Assembly: GCA_964369185.1 (NCBI GenBank)
Contig: CAYJEN010000002.1
Coordinates: 1 to 64,000, forward strand
Length of the DNA stretch: 64,000 nucleotides
Direction: 5' to 3'
DNA from: CAYJAZ01 sp964369185
GTDB lineage: Bacteria > Desulfobacterota > Desulfovibrionia > Desulfovibrionales > Desulfovibrionaceae
Part shown: piece by piece, positions 43,983-52,015 of the stretch
Numbering within the stretch: position 1 is the first letter of the stretch
Layout: every line of letters starts with the position of its first letter
Program-made: the position numbers and the translations under genes
Notes under the pieces: generated by a model
Seen by the model: the letters and a program-made list of their open reading frames with translations, nothing else
Databases searched by the model: none
What the model was told of the DNA's origin: nothing

Positions 43983-45434
43983 ATGCATTTACCTAACAAC
44001 CCCGAAGAATTTGAAGGCCTGCACAACGTTGAATGTTGGATCGGATTTGTTATCGGACTATTGCTATTTGCTGTAGTTTTTGTTTTTGACCCACCGGAAG
44101 GAATGTCACCTGATGCGTGGAAATGTTTTGGACTCGCGTCACTCATGGCGACGTGGTGGGCGACTGAGGCAATTCCCATACCGGCAACTTCTTTTTTGCC
44201 AATAATCTTAGTGCCCGCTCTTGATTTAGGTACTATGACGCAAGCATTAGCTCCTTATGCAAACACAACAATCTATTTGTTTTTAGGGGGATTTATTCTT
44301 GGTTTAGCAATGGAAAAATGGAATCTCCATCGTAGAATAGCGCTTAATATTATCAATATTGTAGGTTATAGAGGGCGATATCAAATCGCCGGATTCATGG
44401 GTGCTACAGCTTTTTTGAGTATGTGGGTAAACAACTCAGCAACTGCGATTATGATGATGCCAATTGCTTTATCGGTTATCACAATGGTGGTTGATGAAAA
44501 TGATCCGAACCATAAACGCTTTGCAGTTGCACTGCTTTTAGCAATTGCTTATGGAGCGAGTATTGGCGGAATGGCAACTCTTATTGGAACAGCGCCAAAC
44601 GCTCTTTTGCGTGCATTTTTAGAGGATTATTACAAAATCCATATTGGCTTTGGGCAATGGATGATTCTTGGTGTTCCTGTAGCAATTGCTATGCTTTTGG
44701 TTACTTGGGTGTGGTTATGCAGAAAAAGATTCCATCTTAATTCAGAAAGTTCGGCTAAAATTATCCAAAAAGAAATTGATAAGCTTGGAAAATGGAGCCT
44801 TGGTGAAAAATATATTGCTACTGTATTCACTCTAACAGCTATGGGATGGGTTTTTGAACCTTTCCTTGATGACTATATACCATTTATGAACGATAGCTTT
44901 TTAGCTATGTTTGCCGCACTTATACTATTTATTCTTCCAATCAATCTTAGAAAACGAGAATTTGTGATGGATTGGGAATCTACGTCCTCCCTCCCTTGGG
45001 GAACATTGATTTTATTTGGTGGAGGTCTTGCATTAGCAGCAGTAATATCGTCATCTGGTTTAGCTGATTGGATTTCAATTATGCTCAGTGGAATTAAAGA
45101 TGTTCCTTTTATTGTAACAACTTTCATTATTGTAACTGTAATTATCTTTCTTACAGAGGTTACTTCAAATACGGCTACTACAGCTGCTTTTCTTCCATTG
45201 CTTGGCGCACTTGCCTCAACGCAAGGGATTCCGCCACAATTATTCGCTATCCCTGCTACAGTAGCAGCGAGTTGCGCATTTATGATGCCGGTTGCAACGC
45301 CTCCAAATACTGTGGTTTTCAGTACAGGTAAAGTGCCAATCAGTGCGATGATGAGAGCCGGACTTGTATTAAACATCGCAGGTATGTTTATTGTAACAGG
45401 TTTTTGCTACTTCTTAGTGGATATTTTTAAGTAA
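43983..45434 (+). CDS. SLC13/DASS-family anion:sodium symporter
   Basis: A 483-residue membrane protein of about 11 helices. The two Ser/Asn-Thr signatures of the family are NNSATA (near 150) and TSNTATTAAFLP (near 395), which bind Na+ and the carboxylate or sulfate group; ATPPNTVVF near the end is also typical. Members import C4-dicarboxylates, citrate, sulfate or, in some anaerobes, sulfonates. The motif does not tell which. It appears monocistronic, with its own terminator. Confidence 0.88.
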   Translation: MHLPNNPEEFEGLHNVECWIGFVIGLLLFAVVFVFDPPEGMSPDAWKCFGLASLMATWWATEAIPIPATSFLPIILVPALDLGTMTQALAPYANTTIYLFLGGFILGLAMEKWNLHRRIALNIINIVGYRGRYQIAGFMGATAFLSMWVNNSATAIMMMPIALSVITMVVDENDPNHKRFAVALLLAIAYGASIGGMATLIGTAPNALLRAFLEDYYKIHIGFGQWMILGVPVAIAMLLVTWVWLCRKRFHLNSESSAKIIQKEIDKLGKWSLGEKYIATVFTLTAMGWVFEPFLDDYIPFMNDSFLAMFAALILFILPINLRKREFVMDWESTSSLPWGTLILFGGGLALAAVISSSGLADWISIMLSGIKDVPFIVTTFIIVTVIIFLTEVTSNTATTAAFLPLLGALASTQGIPPQLFAIPATVAASCAFMMPVATPPNTVVFSTGKVPISAMMRAGLVLNIAGMFIVTGFCYFLVDIFK

Positions 45435-45495
45435 GAAGTTTGAGTGGCTTAATAGCATTAGTAAATATGTTATAAGGATTATTTCACATAGTTAT

Positions 45496-45539
45496 AAGTG
45501 AAGTGAGAAATAATATTAATATTATTTCTCACTTCACTT
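45496..45539. terminator. Perfect 44-bp palindrome terminator
   Basis: Two 22-base arms (45496-45517, 45518-45539) pair without spacer and run into a T-tract. It ends the SLC13 transcript. The remaining 45540-45768 is very AT-rich with no gene seen. Confidence 0.88.
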
Positions 45540-45768
45540 TTTTAATTGCTATGTTCAAATATAAAATCATAATCATTAAATTTTTTTTATTGATGCTTGA
45601 AAAATCAATTTATAGAGCTTTCTAACAGCTAAACTAATGAAGTTATAAAGTTATTTTTTCATAATTATATTTTGCTATTTCCATTGACTTTATAATTATA
45701 ATTTGTTATTCTTACTGTAAAATTTACAGATAGCGGCTCTCATAAATTAGACGAATTAATTTTTTTTA

Positions 45769-45795
45769 TAAACTTTTTTATAAACTTTCCGATTA
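45769..45795 (+). promoter_or_regulatory. Sigma-28 (FliA)-type promoter of the chemoreceptor gene
   Basis: TAAACTTT, 11 bases, TCCGATTA. The consensus is TAAAGTTT-N11-GCCGATAA; seven of eight and six of eight positions match with exact spacing. It lies about 55 bases before the chemoreceptor start, and fliA is present in this window. Confidence 0.65.
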
Positions 45796-45848
45796 ATAAT
45801 ATATCTGAATTAGAAAATTTGTGATTAATAAAGATTAAGAGGTATGAT

Positions 45849-48260
45849 ATGACAACTAAAAGTCGAATAATCCTAGGGTTTAGTGTTTTAGCTTGTATGA
45901 TTCTTGCACTTTCGGTGCTTAATTATAACTCATCAAAAAAAACAATTGATGACTTACAGGTTTTTAGTGTTATAGATAAGGCTGATACGTTAACATTTCA
46001 AATTGAAATACAAATGTATCAAGTAAATAATAATTTAGAACTTTTTGTACAAACGAATGAGCAAGAATACAAAGATGAAGTAATTACTTCTGTAGACAAA
46101 ATAATAGCAGGATATGATGAACTTCTTGCAATCATGCCAGCAGTAAATTCATCAAATCTTAGAAATGCTCTCAACGCAACAAAAAAACTTAAAGTTACTC
46201 TTGAAGATCTTATAAATGAAACAGCAGGTTTCTATCAAACTTACGATAATAGATTTATTCCAACCCTTACAAAATTTCAAGCTGTTACAAAACAAATTGC
46301 GGATGAATCTATTTCAAGTAATAATATGTCGATAATGCAATCTTCCCTTGAGTTGCAAAATTATATTATTATTTTATCAGAGAATATGCTTTCATTCTTG
46401 CTTGCTCAAGACAAGGCTTTCCTTAAAGCAATTGTAGATAGTAGACCGCAGATAAAATCTAGAATTGATAAACTTTCGTTTTTAGAATATTCAGTTCCGA
46501 ATGGTCTTGTTGGCGAGCTTCGTAGCTTGCATGAAGACTTTGAAAAAATTGTTGAAGATTTATATCAACAAGCATTACGAATAAATGGTTATAATGAAAT
46601 TTTACCACAAGAGCAGTATGCAGTTTCAAGCATAACAGAAGAGATTAGTAAACGTGCTTCACAAAGAGCTAGTGAGATTTTTACGCTTATACTTGACGAA
46701 AGTGAAGATACGTCAACTCAATCTATGATTCTTTCACTTGTTGCACTTGTATTAAGTATTATTATAGCAATAGTCATTATATCAAAACTTGCAAACACCC
46801 TTAAAGAGATGGCAATGCTTGGTCAAGCTATAGCAAATGGAGATTTTAGTAAAAAGTCGAACATTAAAGAAAAAGGTGAAGTTGGTCTTGTTTTATCAAG
46901 TATAAGTGATATATCTCGAGTACTTGTTTCAATGATAGCAACATCACGCAAAAATGCAAATGATGTAGCAAGTGGATTTTTAAATGCAAGAGTGGACTTA
47001 AACGAATTTAAAGGTGAATACCAAAATCTTGCTCTTACAATTAACACAGTATCTGATTCATACATAAAATATATAGAAAATATGCAGACAGGACTATTTA
47101 CTGCAACTCCTCAAAATGATGTACGTTATATGAATAATGCCGCTAAAAAAATGGTGAACATGGATGATGTTCAAGGTAAAAAATGTTCTGATTTATTCCG
47201 CGCTCATTGTTGTAATAGTACTTCAACATGTTTAGGATGTTCATCAATAGCCCGCAAAGGCACTTTATCAGGCGAAGCATTATGCGCAACAAGAGGTGGA
47301 GATAAAGTTCTTTCAGTATCAGCAAATCCACTATACGACTTAGATGGAAATATAGTTGCCTATGTTGAACTTCTCCATGATGTAACTCAAATGAAAGAGC
47401 AAACAAATGCAATTAAAGCATTATCAGAACAAGCAAATGGTGTTGCGCTTAGAGTTGCATCGGCAGCGGAAGAGCTTTCATCACAGACAGAAAATATTGT
47501 TCAAGGTTCAAACTTACAAAAAGAACGTATTGAAGGCACTTCAGCAGCAATGACAGAAATGAATGCCTCAGTTATAGAAGTGGCAAGAAATGCAAGTATT
47601 ACAGCCGAACAAGGTGAAAATGTTCGACTAAAAGCAAGCGAAGGTATTACAACTTTAGGAAAGATGACTGAATCTATGACGGCACTCAGCAATTCCTCAG
47701 AAAATCTTAAAGGTAATATGGCTAAACTTGATGAACTTGCAGAAGGTATCGATAGCGTTATCAATGTGATTACAGATATAGCAGATCAAACAAACCTTCT
47801 TGCTCTAAACGCCGCAATAGAAGCAGCCAGAGCAGGTGAGGCAGGTAGAGGATTTGCCGTTGTAGCAGACGAAGTTCGTAAACTTGCAGAAAAAACGATG
47901 TCAGCAACAAGCGAAGTTGCGGGCAGCATTCGTGCAATCCAAATATCAAGTCGAGCAAACCAACAAGAGGTTTCAAGTGTAGTAACTTATGTTGAAACAA
48001 CTGCTCGCCTAGCGCAAGAATCAGAAAACTCCTTGCAGGAAATTGTAAGCTTTACAACGCAAACATCTGAAATGATACAAAATATCTCAACAGCAGCGCA
48101 AGAGCAAAAAAATGTATCTAATGAAATATCTCACTCAATGCTAGATATTAGTGATACGGTAAACAGCACAACTGAAGCAATTATTCAATCAGCAGAAGCG
48201 ATTAAAGAGTTAACGGAACAAGCTCAAGAGTTGCAGTCATATATGAGTAAGGTTCAGTAA
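45849..48260 (+). CDS. Methyl-accepting chemotaxis protein with cysteine-rich PAS domain
   Basis: An 803-residue receptor. Membrane helices are at 7-25 and 292-314, with a 265-residue helical periplasmic sensor between them. A HAMP domain (about 315-365) is followed by a PAS-like domain (about 405-515) containing Cys446, Cys454, Cys455, Cys461, Cys464 and Cys479. The signalling coiled coil has its conserved tip at about 643-680 (DQTNLLALNAAIEAARAGE). The cysteine cluster could bind a metal or sense redox state; this is inference. It is transcribed alone behind a sigma-28-type promoter. Confidence 0.92.
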   Translation: MTTKSRIILGFSVLACMILALSVLNYNSSKKTIDDLQVFSVIDKADTLTFQIEIQMYQVNNNLELFVQTNEQEYKDEVITSVDKIIAGYDELLAIMPAVNSSNLRNALNATKKLKVTLEDLINETAGFYQTYDNRFIPTLTKFQAVTKQIADESISSNNMSIMQSSLELQNYIIILSENMLSFLLAQDKAFLKAIVDSRPQIKSRIDKLSFLEYSVPNGLVGELRSLHEDFEKIVEDLYQQALRINGYNEILPQEQYAVSSITEEISKRASQRASEIFTLILDESEDTSTQSMILSLVALVLSIIIAIVIISKLANTLKEMAMLGQAIANGDFSKKSNIKEKGEVGLVLSSISDISRVLVSMIATSRKNANDVASGFLNARVDLNEFKGEYQNLALTINTVSDSYIKYIENMQTGLFTATPQNDVRYMNNAAKKMVNMDDVQGKKCSDLFRAHCCNSTSTCLGCSSIARKGTLSGEALCATRGGDKVLSVSANPLYDLDGNIVAYVELLHDVTQMKEQTNAIKALSEQANGVALRVASAAEELSSQTENIVQGSNLQKERIEGTSAAMTEMNASVIEVARNASITAEQGENVRLKASEGITTLGKMTESMTALSNSSENLKGNMAKLDELAEGIDSVINVITDIADQTNLLALNAAIEAARAGEAGRGFAVVADEVRKLAEKTMSATSEVAGSIRAIQISSRANQQEVSSVVTYVETTARLAQESENSLQEIVSFTTQTSEMIQNISTAAQEQKNVSNEISHSMLDISDTVNSTTEAIIQSAEAIKELTEQAQELQSYMSKVQ

Positions 48261-48311
48261 TTCTAAAACTTGAAATCTACCTTACAGAACAGTGTAAAAC
48301 AGCAAACGTAA

Positions 48312-48346
48312 AAAAGGGAAAGCTAACAATGTAGGCTTTCCCTTTT
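48312..48346. terminator. Bidirectional terminator between chemoreceptor and uppP
   Basis: Arms AAAAGGGAAAGC and GCTTTCCCTTTT with an 11-base loop, A-run before and T-run after, between convergent genes. Confidence 0.88.
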
Positions 48347-48369
48347 TTTGTAGTGTATAGAAAGATATT

Positions 48370-49233
48370 CTAGAAAAAGTATAAGTAAAGAGCAGCAGCA
48401 ATAGCAATTCTATAATACGCAAATACTCTAAAACTATACTTAGATACAAAGGATATAAAAAGCTTTATAGCAAGAACAGCAAATATAAATGAAAAAAGAA
48501 TACCATATGCAAGAAAGCTTATATCCGCAGTTGTAAAGGCTTCAAACGACTTGATGAAATCGTAAGCAGAAGCGGCAACAATAATTGGAACAGCGGCAAA
48601 GAAGGAATACTCGGCAGCAGTTTTGCGTGATAGATTTAGAAACATACCACCCATAATTGTAGATGCTGAACGCGAAAATCCAGGGCAGAGCGCAAGAATT
48701 TGGAACAAACCAATGCCAAGCGCAAGGCGTGGAGTGAGTTCGTCAATGGATTCTATTTGTTCGGTATTTTCAGGTTTTCTGTCTTGAAAGTGTTCAGCAA
48801 TCAACATGAAAATAGCGCCAAGCACTAAAAAAATGAGCACACTTTCTACACTGAAAAGCATTTTTATATACTTATGAAGTATAAGACCAAGCAATGAAGC
48901 CGGAAGCGAAGTAAGAAACAAAAGATATAAGCCATAAAAGCCTGAAAATTTAGGTGGATTATCTTTTTTAGGAAAGAGTAAACCCCAAAATCTTCCAAAA
49001 TAGAGCCATAATACAGCAAACATTGCGCCAACTTGAATAACTACTTCAAATCCTTCAGTTATACCTTCAGAGCCAAAGCCAAGAAGGTGATTTGTAAGGA
49101 TTAAATGTCCTGTAGACGAAACAGGTAAAAATTCTGTAATACCTTCAACAAAGCCAAATATAAGAGCTATAATCGGCATAGCCAAATTTCCAAGAAATTC
49201 AAAGGCAGGCGATAAAAAATTAAGTGATTCCAT
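48370..49233 (-). CDS. uppP: Undecaprenyl-diphosphatase UppP (BacA)
   Basis: A 287-residue, roughly eight-helix membrane phosphatase that recycles the C55 lipid carrier for cell-wall synthesis. FVEGITEFLPVSSTGH carries the conserved Glu and Ser motif, and PGFSRSASTI is the second, with the catalytic Arg. A later internal ATG (before PIIALIFGF) is an alternative start. It follows the tetR gene by eight bases and probably shares its transcript. Confidence 0.92.
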   Translation of the reverse strand: MESLNFLSPAFEFLGNLAMPIIALIFGFVEGITEFLPVSSTGHLILTNHLLGFGSEGITEGFEVVIQVGAMFAVLWLYFGRFWGLLFPKKDNPPKFSGFYGLYLLFLTSLPASLLGLILHKYIKMLFSVESVLIFLVLGAIFMLIAEHFQDRKPENTEQIESIDELTPRLALGIGLFQILALCPGFSRSASTIMGGMFLNLSRKTAAEYSFFAAVPIIVAASAYDFIKSFEAFTTADISFLAYGILFSFIFAVLAIKLFISFVSKYSFRVFAYYRIAIAAALYLYFF

Positions 49234-49241
49234 AGAGTTTT

Positions 49242-49811
49242 TTAGGTTGTAATTGAGCGCTCAACAAAGCGCAGAGTCTCAGTGTATAAATTTTTAGGAG
49301 CGTAAGGGGTAAGAACATTTGTTCTATTTACGCCAACAAGCATTGAAACAATAACTTGTTCAGTCGCTTGGATAGGCAGTTCACGAATGCTGCCGTCTAC
49401 CATGCCGCGCATAAGGCTTTGTTCGAGAATTTTATGTACATCATTGAATTTATCGAACATGATTTGTCTGTCATCGGTAACTTTCATGTCAGAATACGGC
49501 GAGCAGCGCACAAGTACAAGCCAATTAGAATTTGGATTAATAGTGAAGTCGAGGTAAGCTTTACAGTAAGATAAAACAGCTTCTTTTCCACAAGAAGTGT
49601 CATCAACTGCATCTTCTAACACACGAAGAAAATTATTTAAAACGTCCATACCAGCGGCGAGGAATAGTCTTTCCTTATTCCCGTAGTGGTGAGTGAGCAA
49701 ACCTAAAGCAACGTTTGCTCTATCGGAAATTTTTTTAAAAGTAGTTTCAGTAAATCCGTATTCACCAAAAAGTTCTTTAGCAGCTTGAAGAAGAGCTTCT
49801 TTCTTAGTCAT
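49242..49811 (-). CDS. TetR/AcrR-family transcriptional regulator
   Basis: A 189-residue repressor-type protein. The N-terminal helix-turn-helix spans about residues 8-55 (ELFGEYGFTETTFKKISDRA ending in HYGNKERLF), and a helical ligand domain follows. The ligand is unknown. Being directly upstream of uppP, it may control itself and uppP in response to envelope stress; this is inference from context. GGGGAAAA precedes the ATG. Confidence 0.85.
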   Translation of the reverse strand: MTKKEALLQAAKELFGEYGFTETTFKKISDRANVALGLLTHHYGNKERLFLAAGMDVLNNFLRVLEDAVDDTSCGKEAVLSYCKAYLDFTINPNSNWLVLVRCSPYSDMKVTDDRQIMFDKFNDVHKILEQSLMRGMVDGSIRELPIQATEQVIVSMLVGVNRTNVLTPYAPKNLYTETLRFVERSITT

Positions 49812-50105
49812 TGTTTTCCCCTAATAAAACAAATCAATATGCAATTATAATCGTAAATATTTATCTTAAAAGAATAAATCAAGATTATAATCAAAAATTC
49901 AACACATCTATACAATATTTTTAAAAACTATTCAAGATAAAAATTCAGTAAATTTTTCATATAATTAGATAAAGTTATTGTGAATGTGAAAATTTTCTTT
50001 TAATTTTTTCATATTTTTTCCTAAATATAGAATGTCAGCATATTGACAAGCTCTAAGTAAATATTATTTTTTATGTGATTGAAGTGTATAATTAAGGAGT
50101 GCTAA

Positions 50106-51035
50106 ATGTCTGTTACGTATAAAGATTATTATGAAGTTTTAAATGTAACTCGTAGCTCGACAAAAGATGAGATTGCAAAAGCTTATAAAAAGCTTGCAAG
50201 AAAATATCATCCGGATTTAAATCCGAATAATGCTGAAGCAGAAGATAAATTTAAAGAAATTAATGAAGCTTACGAAGTTCTAAAAGATGACGAAAAAAGA
50301 AAACTCTATGATCAATTAGGGCATAATTGGCAACACGGCCAGCAGTTTCAAAATGGTGCGGGCGGTTATGATTTTTCGCAGTTCGGTAACTTTGGCGGTG
50401 GGCAATTCAGCGGAGGCGGAGGAGATTTTTCTGACTTCTTTGAAATGCTATTTGGTCAAAGAGGTGGACCTCGTGGAGCAGGCGGTCCGGGTGCTGATCC
50501 TTTCGGGGGGTTCTCCGGCAGGCAACGCAGAGGGCGTGATATTGAAACCGAGGTTACAATCACTTTAGAAGAGGCTGTAAATGGTGGTGAAAAACACTTT
50601 ACTCTCAATAATAAAACACTAAAAGTAAACCTTCCAAAAGGTGTAAAAAATGGTGGAAAGCTACGCCTACAAGGACAAGGTTCTGCCGGTTCACCAAATG
50701 GTGATTTATACATCATACTTCACTACGCAAAACATCAAAGTTTTGAAATTGAAAATGATAACCTTATTTGTGAAGTTGAACTTACTCCAACTCAAGGAAT
50801 GTTCGGCGCAAAGGTTTTAGTGCCAACTTTAGAGGGCAGTGTAGAACTAAATATTCCGGCTGGTTCCAGCAGTGGAAGAAAATTACGCTTGCGTGGTAAA
50901 GGTTTAGGCGCACCAAATAAAAGAGGTGATCTTTACGCTAAAATCGTGATTACTCTACCAAAATTTGATGAATTAAGTGATAAACAAAAAGAATTATGGG
51001 AAGAATTACATAAGGAGGAAACAAGTAATGACTGA
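50106..51035 (+). CDS. cbpA: DnaJ-class co-chaperone CbpA
   Basis: A 309-residue J protein. The J domain (residues 5-70) has HPD in KYHPDLN; a Gly/Phe-rich linker (about 80-135) and two beta C-terminal domains follow, without the zinc-finger region of DnaJ. It stimulates DnaK. AAGGAG precedes the ATG. The 49812-50105 upstream stretch is AT-rich; a TTGACA at 50043 might be a -35 element, but no clear heat-shock sequence or CIRCE was seen. cbpM overlaps its end. Confidence 0.92.
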   Translation: MSVTYKDYYEVLNVTRSSTKDEIAKAYKKLARKYHPDLNPNNAEAEDKFKEINEAYEVLKDDEKRKLYDQLGHNWQHGQQFQNGAGGYDFSQFGNFGGGQFSGGGGDFSDFFEMLFGQRGGPRGAGGPGADPFGGFSGRQRRGRDIETEVTITLEEAVNGGEKHFTLNNKTLKVNLPKGVKNGGKLRLQGQGSAGSPNGDLYIILHYAKHQSFEIENDNLICEVELTPTQGMFGAKVLVPTLEGSVELNIPAGSSSGRKLRLRGKGLGAPNKRGDLYAKIVITLPKFDELSDKQKELWEELHKEETSND

Positions 51036-51360
51036 TTCAAATAAAGTGGATATCGACCTCTCACAATCTGATTTTCCTTCAAAATCTCGCTTGATTACCA
51101 AAGGTGAATTTCTCTCTCAAACCTCTCTTTCAAGCGAGCGTTTTGATGAATTGGTAGAAATGGGGTGGTTGAAAGCTACTCAAAAAACAGAAGAAAGTCT
51201 AATGTTTACCTCATCAGATGTATACAAAGTACGCAAACTCGAAAGAATTTGTGCTGATTTTGAAATTCAAGCTTTACCAGCTGCAATCATTGTAGACTTG
51301 CTCGATAGAGTAGAAACCCTTGAAAGCGAAATTCAAGAGCTAAAATCTAAGATTAGATAG
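51028..51360 (+). CDS. cbpM: CbpM-like modulator of CbpA
   Basis: A 110-residue protein with a MerR-like N-terminal region (LITKGEFLSQTSLSSERFDE) and a C-terminal coiled coil (LLDRVETLESEIQELKSKI). CbpM binds the J domain of CbpA and inhibits it. The start overlaps the cbpA stop by eight bases and has AAGGAGG upstream, indicating coupled translation. The conserved pairing with cbpA is the main support. Confidence 0.82.
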   Translation: MTDSNKVDIDLSQSDFPSKSRLITKGEFLSQTSLSSERFDELVEMGWLKATQKTEESLMFTSSDVYKVRKLERICADFEIQALPAAIIVDLLDRVETLESEIQELKSKIR

Positions 51361-51376
51361 GTTTTTATGAAGTTTT

Positions 51377-51480
51377 CTCGAGAGAAGGAAACCACAACTT
51401 TTGAAAAGTGAAGTCTTCTTACGTTGAGTTTTCCCTCTCTCGAGCTTACATCTTTCCTTACAAAATTTTTAACTATCGGT
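51377..51480 (+). repeat. Hairpin repeat (family 2), diverged copy after cbpM
   Basis: Arms CTCGAGAGAAGGAAA (51377-51391) and TTTTCCCTCTCTCGAG (51429-51444) form a long hairpin, followed by CTTTCCTTACAAAATTTTTAA, which matches 40102-40122 with one change. The sequence beyond (to about 51530) also shows an ATTCTAAGTG block like ATAGTTCTGAGTGG at 40152. It could terminate cbpAM. Confidence 0.6.
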
Positions 51481-51577
51481 GCATAAAATCCTCATTTTAG
51501 CTATTACAATTCTAAGTGACACCGAAAAAAATTTACTCTAACTACTTGTTAAGTTTTGAGTGGCATTGAAACACTCC

Positions 51578-51732
51578 CTAGGGTGTGTTTCTAAATTAAT
51601 TCTTTTGCGTTTTTTCTCCCCAAAAGATGATTTTTTATTCAGTTTATGTATGTTTTGATACATTGCACTTCATAAAAAATCACTTTTAGTTGAAAATTCC
51701 ACAAAATCTCTTAATTTAGGAATACACCCTAG
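51578..51732 (+). mobile_element. MITE-like element, copy 3 (155 bp)
   Basis: CTAG flanks both ends (51578-51581, 51729-51732). The terminal repeats GGTGTGTTTCTAAATT and AATTTAGGAATACACC enclose the shared core. It has the same length as copy 1 and opposite orientation. It sits between cbpM and clpB and has no coding capacity. 51733-51936 is AT-rich with nothing recognised. Confidence 0.78.
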
Positions 51733-51936
51733 ACAAAAATTTTCAGCTTTAACTTATTTTTTTGGTAGAAGCGTTGAATTAATAGAATTTTATTTTGAAA
51801 TATTTTCTTTGATGTTAAAGTCGTTCACCTTGTAAAGACTTCCAAAATACTCAAGAAGATTGTTTTATTTTGACTCTAAAGGAAATAATTTTTTTGTAAA
51901 GACACTTTCCTTTTTTGAGCTTGCGAAAAAAAGAAA

Positions 51937-51986
51937 AGGGGTTTCCAAAGGGAATCATTCCCTTTGGTTGCCGAAGGCAAAAAAAT
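51937..51986. repeat. Intergenic palindromic repeat (family 3) just upstream of clpB
   Basis: CCAAAGGGAAT-C-ATTCCCTTTGG (51945-51967) is a perfect 11-base inverted repeat around one base, followed by the small hairpin TGCC-GAA-GGCA and an A-run. Related copies lie at 18996-19065 and 21347-21371. It ends 29 bases before the clpB start and would be in its mRNA leader. Confidence 0.55.
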
Positions 51987-52015
51987 AAAAAATGACAATA
52001 AAGGATAAAATCATT

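Noticed and set aside
44873..45376. 167-residue minus-strand frame within the SLC13 gene
   Set aside because: It is the mirror of a membrane-protein coding region with clear family motifs on the plus strand.
49883..49892. GATTATAATC palindrome before tetR
   Set aside because: Ten bases of A/T-rich palindrome are expected by chance in this composition.
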